Source of the DNA: Bremerella alba
GTDB taxonomy: Bacteria > Planctomycetota > Planctomycetia > Pirellulales > Pirellulaceae
DNA: 64,000 nucleotides
Direction: 5' to 3'
Assembly: GCF_013618625.1 (NCBI RefSeq)
Contig: NZ_JABRWO010000001.1
Location: 744,001 to 808,000, forward strand
Within the stretch, counting starts at the first letter, position 1. Every line of letters begins with the position of its first letter. The notes under the pieces were generated by a model. The model was not told the DNA's origin. It did no database searches and was given only the letters and a program-made list of their open reading frames with translations. Both the position numbers and the translations under genes were made by a program. Below, in pieces: positions 27,061-36,064 of the stretch.

Positions 27061-28056
27061 TTACACTCGCAGAACGATCTTACCGAATTGTTCGCCTTGT
27101 TCCATCCGGGCCAACGCTTCGTTACCTTGGGCCAAGCTGAAGACCTGGTCGATCACTGGGCGAATCTCGTGTTTGTCGATCAGGTTTAACATGCCGCGGA
27201 AGTCGGCTGGGGAACCCATGGTCGAGCCGATCAGCTTCAATTGATTCCAGAAGACTTTGAACATATCAATTGTTTCAGGTGGTCCCGTCGTTGCGCCGTA
27301 GTTCACGATACGTCCACCGGGTGCGGCCACCGAGATCAGGTTGGCATATCCTTTGCCGGCGGCGCTGTCGATAATCAAATTCGGTCGACCAAACTCTTCA
27401 GCCGCTTTTTTGTGCCAGCCTTCTTCGCGGTAGTTGAAACCAGCGACCGCGCCCAGTTCTTTGGCCTTGGCTATTTTCTCGGCACTCGATGACGTGACAG
27501 CCACTTCTGCCCCGATCGCGACGGCAAACTGCAGCGCGAACGTGGCTACTCCACCGCCGATGCCGCTGACCAGGACCTTTTCGCCTGGGCGTAGTTGCCC
27601 CTGAGACATGGTTGCCCGGAACGCCGTGACGCCAGCCAGCGGTATCGCGGCGGCTTCTTCCCAGCTGAGGTGCTTGGGCTTGGCCCGAAGGGTATCGACC
27701 GGAACGTGCATGTGGCTGGTGAACGTTCCGTTGTGGGGCATCCCGGCAATGGTGAACTCGGCCGATTGGGCCGCTTCGTTAGGCCCCCAATCCCAGCCAG
27801 GATTGACGATCACTTCCTGATTGAGCCAGCTTTTGTCGTCGTCGCTACCAACGTGCGTGACGATACCGGCCCCGTCCGATCCAAGGACCTTAGGCAACTC
27901 GATCCCGGGGTACATTCCCTGCGTGATCCAGTAGTCGCGATGATTCAGAGACGCCGCTTTAATCTCGACTTTAGCGTAGCCTGGTTTCAACTCGCCTAAA
28001 TCATAATCAGACATCTCGAGCGGGGACTTAAGCTCTTTAATCATTAATCCAGGCAT
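27061..28056 (-). CDS. quinone-oxidoreductase/zinc-type alcohol dehydrogenase family protein
   Basis: The start was placed at 28056 (MPGLMIKELKSP), with AGAGGA about 6 bases upstream; the longer in-frame start adds a non-family tail. It has 331 residues. The GroES-like N-domain runs to about 120 (AASLNHRDYWITQGMYPG, KVLGSDGAGIV). The Rossmann part has VLVSGIGGGVATFALQFA. The usual catalytic and structural zinc cysteines are absent, as in quinone oxidoreductases. It reduces a quinone or enone with NADPH and is probably co-transcribed with the aldo/keto reductase. Confidence 0.85.
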   Translation of the reverse strand: MPGLMIKELKSPLEMSDYDLGELKPGYAKVEIKAASLNHRDYWITQGMYPGIELPKVLGSDGAGIVTHVGSDDDKSWLNQEVIVNPGWDWGPNEAAQSAEFTIAGMPHNGTFTSHMHVPVDTLRAKPKHLSWEEAAAIPLAGVTAFRATMSQGQLRPGEKVLVSGIGGGVATFALQFAVAIGAEVAVTSSSAEKIAKAKELGAVAGFNYREEGWHKKAAEEFGRPNLIIDSAAGKGYANLISVAAPGGRIVNYGATTGPPETIDMFKVFWNQLKLIGSTMGSPADFRGMLNLIDKHEIRPVIDQVFSLAQGNEALARMEQGEQFGKIVLRV

Positions 28057-28341
28057 GGGTGTCCTCTTCGGTTCAATGGTCAGCGGTATGGGTAGGTCAA
28101 ACTTTGACTGCATCCTTAACGCTCGGATGCTTGAGGGCAAGTTTGGTTACCGAGTGAGCGGAATTGAACGGGTGTCGCCCTGCAATTCCCGACGGAAGTC
28201 TTTTTCCATTCTCGACGAATATGGCCTCGACTTCCAGATGACCGGTGTCTCGTAAGAATTTCGATCACGATACCAACCAAGTGGTACTGGTCACTTGGGC
28301 TGTGCGTTAACGCTACGGCTAACCGAAGCTTTCAATCGCCA

Positions 28342-30027
28342 TTAGACATTCGCCCCCAGCCGCTTGCTCAAACGATGCAGCGTTGGGCTGGCGTCGTCAT
28401 CTGGCAGGTGGACGTGGATGATGCTCATTGCCTCGCGATCGTCCCAGGCCTGGTGCAGCGCTTCGTGGAACTCTTTTTCGGTACTCACTTCGTAGCCTGT
28501 GCCGCCGCAGAGGACTTCCGGCAGCTTACTGTAAGACCAAGGGTGAATGTCGTTGTACTTCCACTCGCCGGGGTGTAGCCAGCGTTCGGTCCCGTAGCCG
28601 TGATTGTCCAGCACGATAATCACCGGGTCGTAACCGAGCCGGACGATGGTTGAAAGTTCCATGCCGGTCATCTGGAAAGCACCATCCCCAATCACCGCCA
28701 CGATGCGAGCCTTGCGATTGGCTGTCTGGGCGCCGAGCGTTGCCGGCACGGCGAATCCCATCGACGTGTAATAAGCAGGGGACAAGAATTCGCTGCGTCC
28801 CTGGGTGACCAATTCTGTCGCGGCGAATAGAGAGTCGCCGATATCTGCGATCACGATCGTTTCGTCATCCAGCAGCGGATTGATCATTTGCATCATCCGC
28901 TGCGTCGTGATCGGTTGTTCGGTTACTTCACCCACCGGAGGCATCTGCATGCGAATCCCTTCCGGCAACGAGCGTTTGGCACAGGGGATGTTTCGCTGGG
29001 CCAGCTGCCGCACAAAGTCTGGCAGCGTGATGCCGTGGTAGTGATGATGCTTCAGGCGAAGTTGCTCGCTGGTAGCGTAAATGCACTTCGAAGGGTCGAG
29101 GTTCGCCGTGAAGACGCCCATGTTGATATCGGTCATGAACGTCCCTAGAAGCAGCACCAGGTCGCTCTCTTCAACGAACCGGGTAACCTCTTCCCGGCCG
29201 ATCGCCCCTTCATAAAGACCAACATAGAGGGGATGCGTTTCCCGAATGACACTCTTGCCAAGCACGGTGGCAGCGACCGGAATTTGGGTATGTTCGGCCA
29301 GTGCGACCAGTTCGTCCTGCAAATGAAACCGGTGCAGCTCGACGCCGGCCAAGATAACTGGCTTCTCCGCGCTTTGGATCAACTGCGCCGCTTCGCCGAC
29401 CGCTTCGGTCAACGCTTGCGGGTCGCTGGTGTTTTCCTGCGAAGGGAAGACGTGACTGATGTGCGGGATGACGTTCACCATGTCGCGCGGCAGTTCGATA
29501 TAGCCAGGCCGCTTGAACCGCACGATGGCATCCAACACACGATCGATCTCGCGGAAGGCGCTAACGGGATCGGAAAGTTCTGCGCCGGCGATGCATAATT
29601 TTTCAAAGACATCTTTCTGCGTGTTGAAGTCACGCACCATGTGATGCAAAAGGGGATTGTTGGTCCGTTCTCGCAGGCCCGGCGAACCAGTGAGGATGAC
29701 CACCGGAGACTTCTCGGCGTACGCCCCGGCAATGCTGTTACAAATGCTGAGCCCTCCGACGCAGTAAGTGACGCAGACCGCCCCTAACCCTTTCACGCGA
29801 GCATAGGAATCGGCCGCGAATCCCGCGCAGTCTTCTCGCGTGCAGCCCACCACGTTGATGGGGCTCTTTTCGAGCATGCCGTAGAAGGAAAGGATGTAAT
29901 CGCCGGGGATGCCAAAGATGTCTTCCAGGCCATGCTCTTGCAGGCGTCGAATAAGGTACTGGCCGATCGAAACCCCGCTCACGGTCTGCGAGACAGGCAC
30001 ACTGGGGGAAGGGGCGGAACGATTCAT
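28342..30027 (-). CDS. ThDP-dependent decarboxylase (pyruvate/indolepyruvate decarboxylase family)
   Basis: A 561-residue protein. The N-domain has the cofactor-activating glutamate in CTREDCAGFAADSYAR and the HH pair (LLHHMVRD) that is active in pyruvate decarboxylase. The C-domain holds the ThDP-magnesium motif GDGAFQMTGMELS...DNHGYGTE. Such enzymes turn 2-keto acids into aldehydes. The nearby leftward aldo/keto reductase and oxidoreductase could act on the resulting aldehyde; this is inference. The gap to the oxidoreductase start is 285 bases, so a separate transcript is possible. Confidence 0.88.
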   Translation of the reverse strand: MNRSAPSPSVPVSQTVSGVSIGQYLIRRLQEHGLEDIFGIPGDYILSFYGMLEKSPINVVGCTREDCAGFAADSYARVKGLGAVCVTYCVGGLSICNSIAGAYAEKSPVVILTGSPGLRERTNNPLLHHMVRDFNTQKDVFEKLCIAGAELSDPVSAFREIDRVLDAIVRFKRPGYIELPRDMVNVIPHISHVFPSQENTSDPQALTEAVGEAAQLIQSAEKPVILAGVELHRFHLQDELVALAEHTQIPVAATVLGKSVIRETHPLYVGLYEGAIGREEVTRFVEESDLVLLLGTFMTDINMGVFTANLDPSKCIYATSEQLRLKHHHYHGITLPDFVRQLAQRNIPCAKRSLPEGIRMQMPPVGEVTEQPITTQRMMQMINPLLDDETIVIADIGDSLFAATELVTQGRSEFLSPAYYTSMGFAVPATLGAQTANRKARIVAVIGDGAFQMTGMELSTIVRLGYDPVIIVLDNHGYGTERWLHPGEWKYNDIHPWSYSKLPEVLCGGTGYEVSTEKEFHEALHQAWDDREAMSIIHVHLPDDDASPTLHRLSKRLGANV

Positions 30028-30423
30028 CCTGGTCGACTCCCAATCAAAGAAAACAAGTGCGAAATGCCAGCTACCTACATTCTAGAAATTCGGAGGCACC
30101 GAGGCAGCAAATTCTTGGCCGTGATAGCAAGTGGTAAGTTTACCCCCCACGGTGAACCCTTGCTTTGCCAATACAAGGACTTCACCAGTTAGGTGTTATA
30201 TCGGGGGCTCAAAACATCCACGACCTTTTATGGATGGAGTGTCACAATTGCTCTTAGATAGGCTGTTTAGGCGTCACCTAAATTACAATTGTTCTAATTT
30301 ATCTCCCTCTTTTCTTTCGAGATCGACTGCTGGCGCATCGTTTGCACCTTACTACTCATGAGAAACTCGGTGAGCAAAGCCGCTCGCGCAAGATTCTCTA
30401 TTCTGACATTCGAGGAGCATATC
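30028..30423. other. divergent intergenic region, no gene supported
   Basis: About 400 bases between the decarboxylase start and the small membrane protein. A 42-codon frame at 30064-30192 has no ribosome binding site and no recognisable content. Two ACAATTG copies lie about 40 bases apart near 30245-30290. Confidence 0.4.
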
Positions 30424-30588
30424 ATGAGCGAACAGCAAGAACTTGACCGGGGATATCCCCAAACCGACCCCCAGTCCAAGTCTCCCCCACAGGGCGTCTC
30501 CTGGCTGGCCATCGTTATGGTTGGCTTAGGACTGATCGCCGGGCTCATTGTTTTAGGGCCGGCGTTGCAGATGTTCCAGGCAAACTGA
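30424..30588 (+). CDS. small single-pass membrane protein
   Basis: The start was set at 30424 (MSEQQELDRGYPQTD), with GAGGAG 7 bases upstream. The 54-residue protein has a hydrophilic Pro-rich N-terminus (about 23 residues) and one membrane helix (SWLAIVMVGLGLIAGLIVLG). It lies 52 bases before a membrane DUF1559-like gene whose N-terminus has the same layout (hydrophilic lead plus one helix), so the pair may work together. No family recognised. Confidence 0.6.
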   Translation: MSEQQELDRGYPQTDPQSKSPPQGVSWLAIVMVGLGLIAGLIVLGPALQMFQAN

Positions 30589-30640
30589 TTTAATGGGCAT
30601 AGATGTTGATGTTTAGCCCATTCATTGGTTGTCACACCCT

Positions 30641-31627
30641 ATGCCCGATCCACACTCTGATACCGATCCAACGCTCGCAGAAGTCAACGACCAGCGTGAT
30701 CGATCACGAACACCTCTGATTGTCGGAGGTGTTCTCTTTTTGGCCCTGCTTGCCGGTTGCGTTCTTGTTGGCCCGATGGTTTCGGCCATGCTACAAGCAC
30801 GCGAAAATGCCCGGCGCACGACCTGTATGAATAATCTGCGCGCGATTGGTGTTCAGATCGAAGACTATTACGTTGTCCACGAAGCGTTTCCGCCTGGGTG
30901 GGAAGTGCCAGCGGACGAACAACCGACGCTACCGACCTGGGGATGGACATCCAAGCTGATCAGTCTGACCGGCGTCACTTACCCCACACCGGAAGATTTG
31001 CAGCAACCACTGGCGGAGGTTCTGATCGCCGATGATCAACGCATGGAGTTCGTGCAATCGTACTTTCCAGAATACTTGTGCCCCTCGGACGACGGACTTG
31101 CTTACGATGGTGAAAACCACCCTGACCGGCGCTGGATCCACGATGGGAACCCGGTGCCTTTCGGGCTGAGCATGTATGTGGGCAACGCGGGACATCTGCA
31201 CGATGCCGTCGGCGACCAACCGAACACAGGCATCTTCTTTGGCAACTCGACCGTGACCCTCGCCGATGTGTCGGATGGCGTCAGTCACACGATCATGACC
31301 GGCGAGCGTGACTTAACTAATTGCCGCGCCGGCAGTTGGCCTGGCGTGCCTGACCCGATGAAGCATGATGGTGGCCCGTCGATCTGGAATGTTGTCGCAG
31401 GGGCCAAGCCGAAGATCAACGCACCACCTTGGGACGGCGATACGCTATGCGGCGAGGGCTTTTCCAGCTTGCACCCCGGCGGAGCGAATGTGATGCTGGT
31501 CGATGGCTCGGTGAAATTTCTGGCAACCGATACCGACTCGCAGTGGCAGGCAGAGGCCACCAGCGGCGAGATCGGTGTGCTTCAGCAGATGATGATTCGC
31601 AACGATGGCGAAAAAAGCAGTCCTTAG
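30641..31627 (+). CDS. DUF1559-like protein with uncleaved membrane helix, no prepilin signal
   Basis: The ATG at 30641 was chosen (328 residues); a TTG at 30629 is a possible earlier start. The N-terminus is hydrophilic (about 26 residues) and is followed by one helix (IVGGVLFLALLAGCVLVGPM) without FTLVELL. The DUF1559 blocks then follow: LQARENARRTTCMNNLRAIGV, AFPPGW, YLCPSDDG, VSDGVSHTIMTGER and the H-x9-DG motif SLHPGGANVMLVDGS. It thus has the family's outer domain on a plain membrane anchor. Its stop overlaps the converging hydrolase gene's stop by four bases. Confidence 0.82.
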   Translation: MPDPHSDTDPTLAEVNDQRDRSRTPLIVGGVLFLALLAGCVLVGPMVSAMLQARENARRTTCMNNLRAIGVQIEDYYVVHEAFPPGWEVPADEQPTLPTWGWTSKLISLTGVTYPTPEDLQQPLAEVLIADDQRMEFVQSYFPEYLCPSDDGLAYDGENHPDRRWIHDGNPVPFGLSMYVGNAGHLHDAVGDQPNTGIFFGNSTVTLADVSDGVSHTIMTGERDLTNCRAGSWPGVPDPMKHDGGPSIWNVVAGAKPKINAPPWDGDTLCGEGFSSLHPGGANVMLVDGSVKFLATDTDSQWQAEATSGEIGVLQQMMIRNDGEKSSP

Positions 31628-32604
31628 TGGGTCTGCGTAATCATTTTCAACCACTCGATGGCCATTGGAATACCGGGGTCGAGCATCGGCTCGAAGTGCC
31701 CGCCTTTGGGGACCCGTACGACGGTGACATCGCTTCCCAATTCGCGAAGCTTCTTGCCGAAGGTATCGGCCGGCCCGGTAATGTCGGGTCGATCGTCACC
31801 GGCGATGAACAGAAAAGTTGGCTGGCTTAAACGATGAATGTGCGTGATCGGCGAGATCTCGTTAACATAGACGCCGGCCTCTGGCACGATCTTGGAATTC
31901 TGCACATAGGTGATGCCATCGATCCCCAAAGACGCGCGGATGTCGACCGCCGGCATAAAGGCGATGGCCCCTTTTACTTGCGGTTCCATTTCAGCGACAT
32001 ATAAGGCCATCGTTCCGGCAGAACTGTGCCCGGCGGTGTAAAATTGCCGGGGATCGACAAACGAGACTTTCTCTCTCGCGTAGGCCATTGCCGTTTGTGC
32101 GTTGAGAAGCCCTGACTTGGCTTGGCGGAATTTCTCGGCGGCCATCTTCAATTGGACATCGGACGAAGTCTCAGCGTCTGCATTGCCGCTAAGCTCGTAG
32201 GCAACGACCGCAAAGCCGGCTTTCACCCACGGCAAATGCTCGGCAGCATCTCCCTCGGCAAGCCCCAAGCCATGGATCATCATCGTCCCGGCTGGGGCAA
32301 TAAAGATGCACGGCACCTTCGACTGCGGCAATGGATCAGGCTGGTAGATCCACAGCGTCATCGATTGACCGTCAGGAAGTTTCGTCTGCACAACCGCCTT
32401 ACGGACACCATCTGCCTGACTCTGAAACGCGGCGTCAGGAGCCTGCTTGGCAATGTTGCCTAAGTAATTCAAGGGGGCGAACAGTTTGTCGGCGAACTCG
32501 GTTTCGACGAGCGTATCGGTCACCGGTTGGTTATTGGAACAACCCAAGCCGGAACCTACGGCGACCGAAAATCCAACAAGCACTAGTAGCGAGCGATACA
32601 ACAT
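31624..32604 (-). CDS. dienelactone-hydrolase-like alpha/beta hydrolase lipoprotein
   Basis: The start was placed at 32604 (MLYRSLLVLVGFSVAVGSGLGC), which gives a lipobox (GLGC) at residue 22; 326 residues. The catalytic serine is in FYTAGHSSAGTMAL (GxSxG), with likely Asp in FIAGDDRPD and His in GGHFEP near the end. It should be an envelope-anchored esterase or hydrolase; the substrate is unknown. It converges with the membrane DUF1559-like gene, with their stop codons overlapping by four bases at 31624-31627. Confidence 0.83.
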   Translation of the reverse strand: MLYRSLLVLVGFSVAVGSGLGCSNNQPVTDTLVETEFADKLFAPLNYLGNIAKQAPDAAFQSQADGVRKAVVQTKLPDGQSMTLWIYQPDPLPQSKVPCIFIAPAGTMMIHGLGLAEGDAAEHLPWVKAGFAVVAYELSGNADAETSSDVQLKMAAEKFRQAKSGLLNAQTAMAYAREKVSFVDPRQFYTAGHSSAGTMALYVAEMEPQVKGAIAFMPAVDIRASLGIDGITYVQNSKIVPEAGVYVNEISPITHIHRLSQPTFLFIAGDDRPDITGPADTFGKKLRELGSDVTVVRVPKGGHFEPMLDPGIPMAIEWLKMITQTH

Positions 32605-32756
32605 TGGGGAAAACCTGCTAATCCAATTGGGGGAACGCACCTATTGTAACTCGGGGGAGAGCGAGAATGAAACAGCAGCTGCTACCTCTCGGGCGACTGG
32701 TTGTCAGGCTTAACGAAACGGCTACCCTTGGGGTTTTCGCCCATCTGAAGTTTCCC

Positions 32757-33881
32757 ATGGCACGTACGAAGTTGAAATCTCGCTCAGAACCAGAGAATTC
32801 TTCGCCGGTCCGCGGGTCGCTGGCAGCTTTTCAATCGCATGTATTTGCCTGGTTCGCGACCCATCAACGGGATTTACCGTGGCGAAAATCGCAAGATCCT
32901 TATCGCGTCTGGATCAGCGAAATCATGCTTCAGCAGACCCAAGTAGCGACCGTCAAAGAGTACTTTCGTCGATTTACAGCCGAGTTTCCCCAAGTTAGCG
33001 ATCTGGCCGCAGCCAACGAGCAAAAAGTCTTACGACTATGGGAAGGGCTTGGCTACTATCGACGGGCTCGCCAATTGCATGCCGCTGCGAAAGAGATTGT
33101 CGAGCGTTTTCACGGGAAGTTTCCCCAAACGGTCGACGAGATCCAAAGCCTGCCAGGGGTCGGTAGGTACACGGCCGGCGCGATCGCATCGATCGCATAT
33201 GGGCACAAAGTACCGATTCTCGAGGCGAACACGCAGCGGCTGTTCGCCAGGCTGACCGGGTGGGATCAGGTTCTTACGACGTCGGCTAGTCAAAAAAGAC
33301 TTTGGCAATTCGCGGAAGATATTCTCCCCGATCAAGACGTTGGTATCTTCAATCAGGCCTTGATGGAGATTGGCAGTCTTGTCTGTACGCCGAAAAATCA
33401 GAGTTGTTCGCAGTGCCCACTGGCGGCACATTGCGAGGCCTATCAGCAAGACCGGCAAGACGAGATCCCGCAACCGAAGAAGAAGATCGAGTTCATTCCC
33501 ATCACAGAGATTGCCCTGGTAGTGCGTCGCAAGAATGAAGTCCTGGTTCGACAATGTGGCCAGGACGAACGTTGGGCAGGGCTATGGGATTTTCCCCGGT
33601 TCGCCGTTGCCGACGTAAATGAACTAAGTGCCGCCGAAGCCCAACTGAAGGAAGCCTCCGGGATTCAGGCCTCGCTGGGGCCGCATCTGACGACGATCAA
33701 GCATGGCGTGACCAAATATCGAATCACTTTGCTTTGCCACGAGATGAGCCACGAAAAAGGTCGTCTGCGGCCAGCCCCCGGTCCCGATGGTCAGCCTCGC
33801 GTGTGGCAGTGGCGCGAGGCTTCGCACCTGGCCGATCTGCCGTTATCGACAACCGGTCGCAAGCTGGCCAAGCTGGTGTGA
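32757..33881 (+). CDS. mutY: A/G-specific adenine DNA glycosylase MutY
   Basis: The start at 32757 (MARTKLKSR) was chosen over the longer frame at 32667; 374 residues. Features are DLPWRKSQDPYRVWISEIMLQQTQV with catalytic Glu55, the helix-hairpin-helix LPGVGRYTAGAIASIA, and the iron-sulfur ligands C-x6-C-x2-C-x5-C (CTPKNQSCSQCPLAAHC). A C-terminal NUDIX-like part recognises 8-oxoguanine. The residue at the usual catalytic Asp (DGNVxR) is Glu156 (LEANTQR), which is unusual. It removes adenine opposite 8-oxoG. Confidence 0.92.
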   Translation: MARTKLKSRSEPENSSPVRGSLAAFQSHVFAWFATHQRDLPWRKSQDPYRVWISEIMLQQTQVATVKEYFRRFTAEFPQVSDLAAANEQKVLRLWEGLGYYRRARQLHAAAKEIVERFHGKFPQTVDEIQSLPGVGRYTAGAIASIAYGHKVPILEANTQRLFARLTGWDQVLTTSASQKRLWQFAEDILPDQDVGIFNQALMEIGSLVCTPKNQSCSQCPLAAHCEAYQQDRQDEIPQPKKKIEFIPITEIALVVRRKNEVLVRQCGQDERWAGLWDFPRFAVADVNELSAAEAQLKEASGIQASLGPHLTTIKHGVTKYRITLLCHEMSHEKGRLRPAPGPDGQPRVWQWREASHLADLPLSTTGRKLAKLV

Positions 33882-33882
33882 T

Positions 33883-34560
33883 CTATCGCCGGCCGCTGGC
33901 GTCTTCTGTCTTGATAAACTCGTCCCACAATTGTTCCACGTGCTTTCCGGTGGCCTCGCGAATCATGGCGTTTTGAAACTCCTGCTTGCGGATCGCTTCA
34001 TTGATCTTCTGCACGATACCGGGGTGCGTCTTTTCCAACCAGGCAACAAATTGGGCACTGGTGCGATAGCCATCGCGATAGCTTTGCCGCTGGGGATTAA
34101 TGCCGCGAAGACGTGTCTGGGGTTCGTACTTGTAGAACCGGATATAGTCGGCGATCCCTTCGACCAACCAGAAAGGTCCGCCGCGGGGATAGGCCTGAAT
34201 CACGTGAACCAGTTCGTGCACCACCATGCCGGTATCGTCGGGATGCTGCTTGACCCAATTGCCCGCGATCACAATTTGATTGCCAATCGTATGAGCGACT
34301 CCGTCCATGTCTTTCTTGAAGACCACACGAACTTCATGGGGCGGTGCGAAGCCCTCTTGCTGTAGCATCTGGGTAATCTTGGGATGCCACTGTTTGATCA
34401 ATTTGGCCGAGTTGTCGCCCCACTCTTTCAGCTCGGGGACTTCGCTGACATCGACAATTACCTTCACCTCAGGCTGGGCAGACGCCCGTGTATTGTCGTG
34501 GGCGAAGACCCCCGCAGGAGCGAAGAACAACCCAGTGAGAATCAAGAGCGTGAGTCGCAT
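33883..34560 (-). CDS. secreted zinc peptidase, basic secretory protein family
   Basis: A 225-residue protein with a signal peptide (MRLTLLILTGLFFAPAGVFA). The zinc motif HELVH (VVHELVHVIQAY) is followed by FWLVEGIADYIRFY, the conserved block of the 'plants and bacteria' peptidase family. Its C-terminus has the family's helical region (TGKHVEQLWDEFI). It probably cuts proteins outside the cytoplasm. It converges on mutY with only one base between the stops and is the last gene of a leftward run. Confidence 0.88.
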   Translation of the reverse strand: MRLTLLILTGLFFAPAGVFAHDNTRASAQPEVKVIVDVSEVPELKEWGDNSAKLIKQWHPKITQMLQQEGFAPPHEVRVVFKKDMDGVAHTIGNQIVIAGNWVKQHPDDTGMVVHELVHVIQAYPRGGPFWLVEGIADYIRFYKYEPQTRLRGINPQRQSYRDGYRTSAQFVAWLEKTHPGIVQKINEAIRKQEFQNAMIREATGKHVEQLWDEFIKTEDASGRR

Positions 34561-34635
34561 CGAATGGCCTCTTCGGTAGCGAAATGAGAAGGATTAAGAC
34601 GTGATCTATGTCCCCATCGTAGCTCACTGAAATCT

Positions 34636-35355
34636 CTATCGCATTGAGGTCCATTCCGGATTTGTATATTTTTCCGCAACTAACTGAGCGGTCAATTCAC
34701 TGGGCCAGTCGAGCATCGGTCCGGTAGTTTCCCAAGCTTCGATCAGCTGCTGGCGGATCATTTCGCGAGGGATCGGCACGTTGGTGACGAATGACTCGTG
34801 AGGACGATGCTCGCGATAGTCAGGCATTCGCGGCGGCGTACGAAGTAGCTCCGGAATCAGATCTAAGTCAAAGTCATACAGAAGCGTACCGTGGTAGATG
34901 AGATGCGAGCGTTTGCAGCGAAGGCTATTGCCGGAGAACTTTCGCCCGTCGAGCGTCAGATCGCACGTCCCTTGGAAATCGACCTCGGGAACCTGGCCGG
35001 CGAGCGTTTTTTGTAGACGCCCCATCACGTATTGATGGCAGAGATCGAGGGCCGTCAGTTGGGGGTGCAACTCGTAACTAAGGACGACGGCATACATCAG
35101 ACAGCCGCGGCCTGTTACCACAGCGGCACCACCACTGGCCCGGCGAAGAAATCGAACGCCCCGCGACTGACAGGCCTCGACATTGACTTCCTCGTGCAGC
35201 TTAGAAGCACGACCAATGACGACCAACGGCTCGATCGGCTCCCAAAGTCGCAAGACTTCCAGAGGTCGCCCGCTCGACTCGGCGTTATTAAGCAGAGCCT
35301 CGTCCAAGGCGAGATTCTCTTCGGGTGACGGCAGCGTAAGATCAAGAAGTTGCAT
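34636..35355 (-). CDS. lipoate-protein ligase A family protein
   Basis: A 239-residue protein of the biotin/lipoate A/B ligase fold. It has NLALDEALLNNAESSG, RLWEPIEPLVVIGRASK, RRASGGAAVVTGRGCLMYAVV and GRKFSGNSLRCKR, the last carrying the lysine near the lipoyl-AMP site. It attaches lipoate (or octanoate) to E2 or H proteins, or acts in relay like LipL/LplA. It starts 18 bases after the stop of the upstream membrane protein gene, so co-transcription is likely. Confidence 0.85.
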   Translation of the reverse strand: MQLLDLTLPSPEENLALDEALLNNAESSGRPLEVLRLWEPIEPLVVIGRASKLHEEVNVEACQSRGVRFLRRASGGAAVVTGRGCLMYAVVLSYELHPQLTALDLCHQYVMGRLQKTLAGQVPEVDFQGTCDLTLDGRKFSGNSLRCKRSHLIYHGTLLYDFDLDLIPELLRTPPRMPDYREHRPHESFVTNVPIPREMIRQQLIEAWETTGPMLDWPSELTAQLVAEKYTNPEWTSMR

Positions 35356-35373
35356 AGACCAACTTGTTCCAGC

Positions 35374-35913
35374 CTAGCTGCGACTTTTGCCCGGAAACGC
35401 GAATGCACCGCCCATCAGAACCAGCCCCAAAACGACGCCGATTACTGAAAGCAACAAAAAGGTTTGCCGCGACTCGTAAACACCGAGTACGTAACGATCG
35501 CCAACCGCATTTCCGCGCATGTCATTCAACGCACCCCCACTGGAAGCAAACGCCCAGAAGTCGAGCGTGTTTTGCATCGTCCATTGCTGGACATCGCCTT
35601 CGATGAGTTCGATGGGGACCTCGCGTGCTTTGTCCAGCGATTCTAAAGGAGTGATCCGGTACAGAAACACGGAAGCGACCAAACAGCCCATCAGGAGGAG
35701 CAACCCCACGACAAACATGACCGATTGACCCACCGACCACTCACGGCGTACCGGTACCTCTTCCTTCTCGACCAGCGGCAGCTTCTTTAATTCGCGAAGC
35801 GTAGGGACTTCGACCGTCTTGCCGTCGGCAGTGGTAATCGTTTCACCGGCTTGCGAGGACTCGACGTGAACCTCTTCGCCATCGGGGGTTGTCAGTAGAT
35901 AAGTTTGAGCCAT
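35374..35913 (-). CDS. two-helix membrane protein of unknown function
   Basis: A 179-residue protein. The N-terminal 50 residues hold a small beta motif (TYLLTTPDGEEVHVESSQ, TITTADGKTVEVPTLRELKKLP). A membrane helix (SVMFVVGLLLLMGCLVASVFLY), a hydrophilic loop of about 60 residues and a second helix (FLLLSVIGVVLGLVLMGGAFAF) follow. No family recognised. It is followed by the lipoate ligase gene 18 bases downstream, so the two are probably in one operon. Confidence 0.7.
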   Translation of the reverse strand: MAQTYLLTTPDGEEVHVESSQAGETITTADGKTVEVPTLRELKKLPLVEKEEVPVRREWSVGQSVMFVVGLLLLMGCLVASVFLYRITPLESLDKAREVPIELIEGDVQQWTMQNTLDFWAFASSGGALNDMRGNAVGDRYVLGVYESRQTFLLLSVIGVVLGLVLMGGAFAFPGKSRS

Positions 35914-36064
35914 AGCGTGTTTGGTGTCGCAAGTGATCTAACTAAACGGGAAACGTATTGGTCGAAACCACTTAGTCTACTCCCCCAACCGCCCGGTGTG
36001 AAAACGACATGCAGGAATGAGGCCGTTTTTTGAAAATCTTTACTGTTCTTGCACTTTCGGTGCG

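Noticed and set aside
30064-30192. 42-codon frame after the decarboxylase gene
   Set aside because: No ribosome binding site and too short to judge; kept as intergenic.
31624-31627. Overlapping stops of convergent genes as a special signal
   Set aside because: A second case at 42708-42711 shows this is ordinary compaction.
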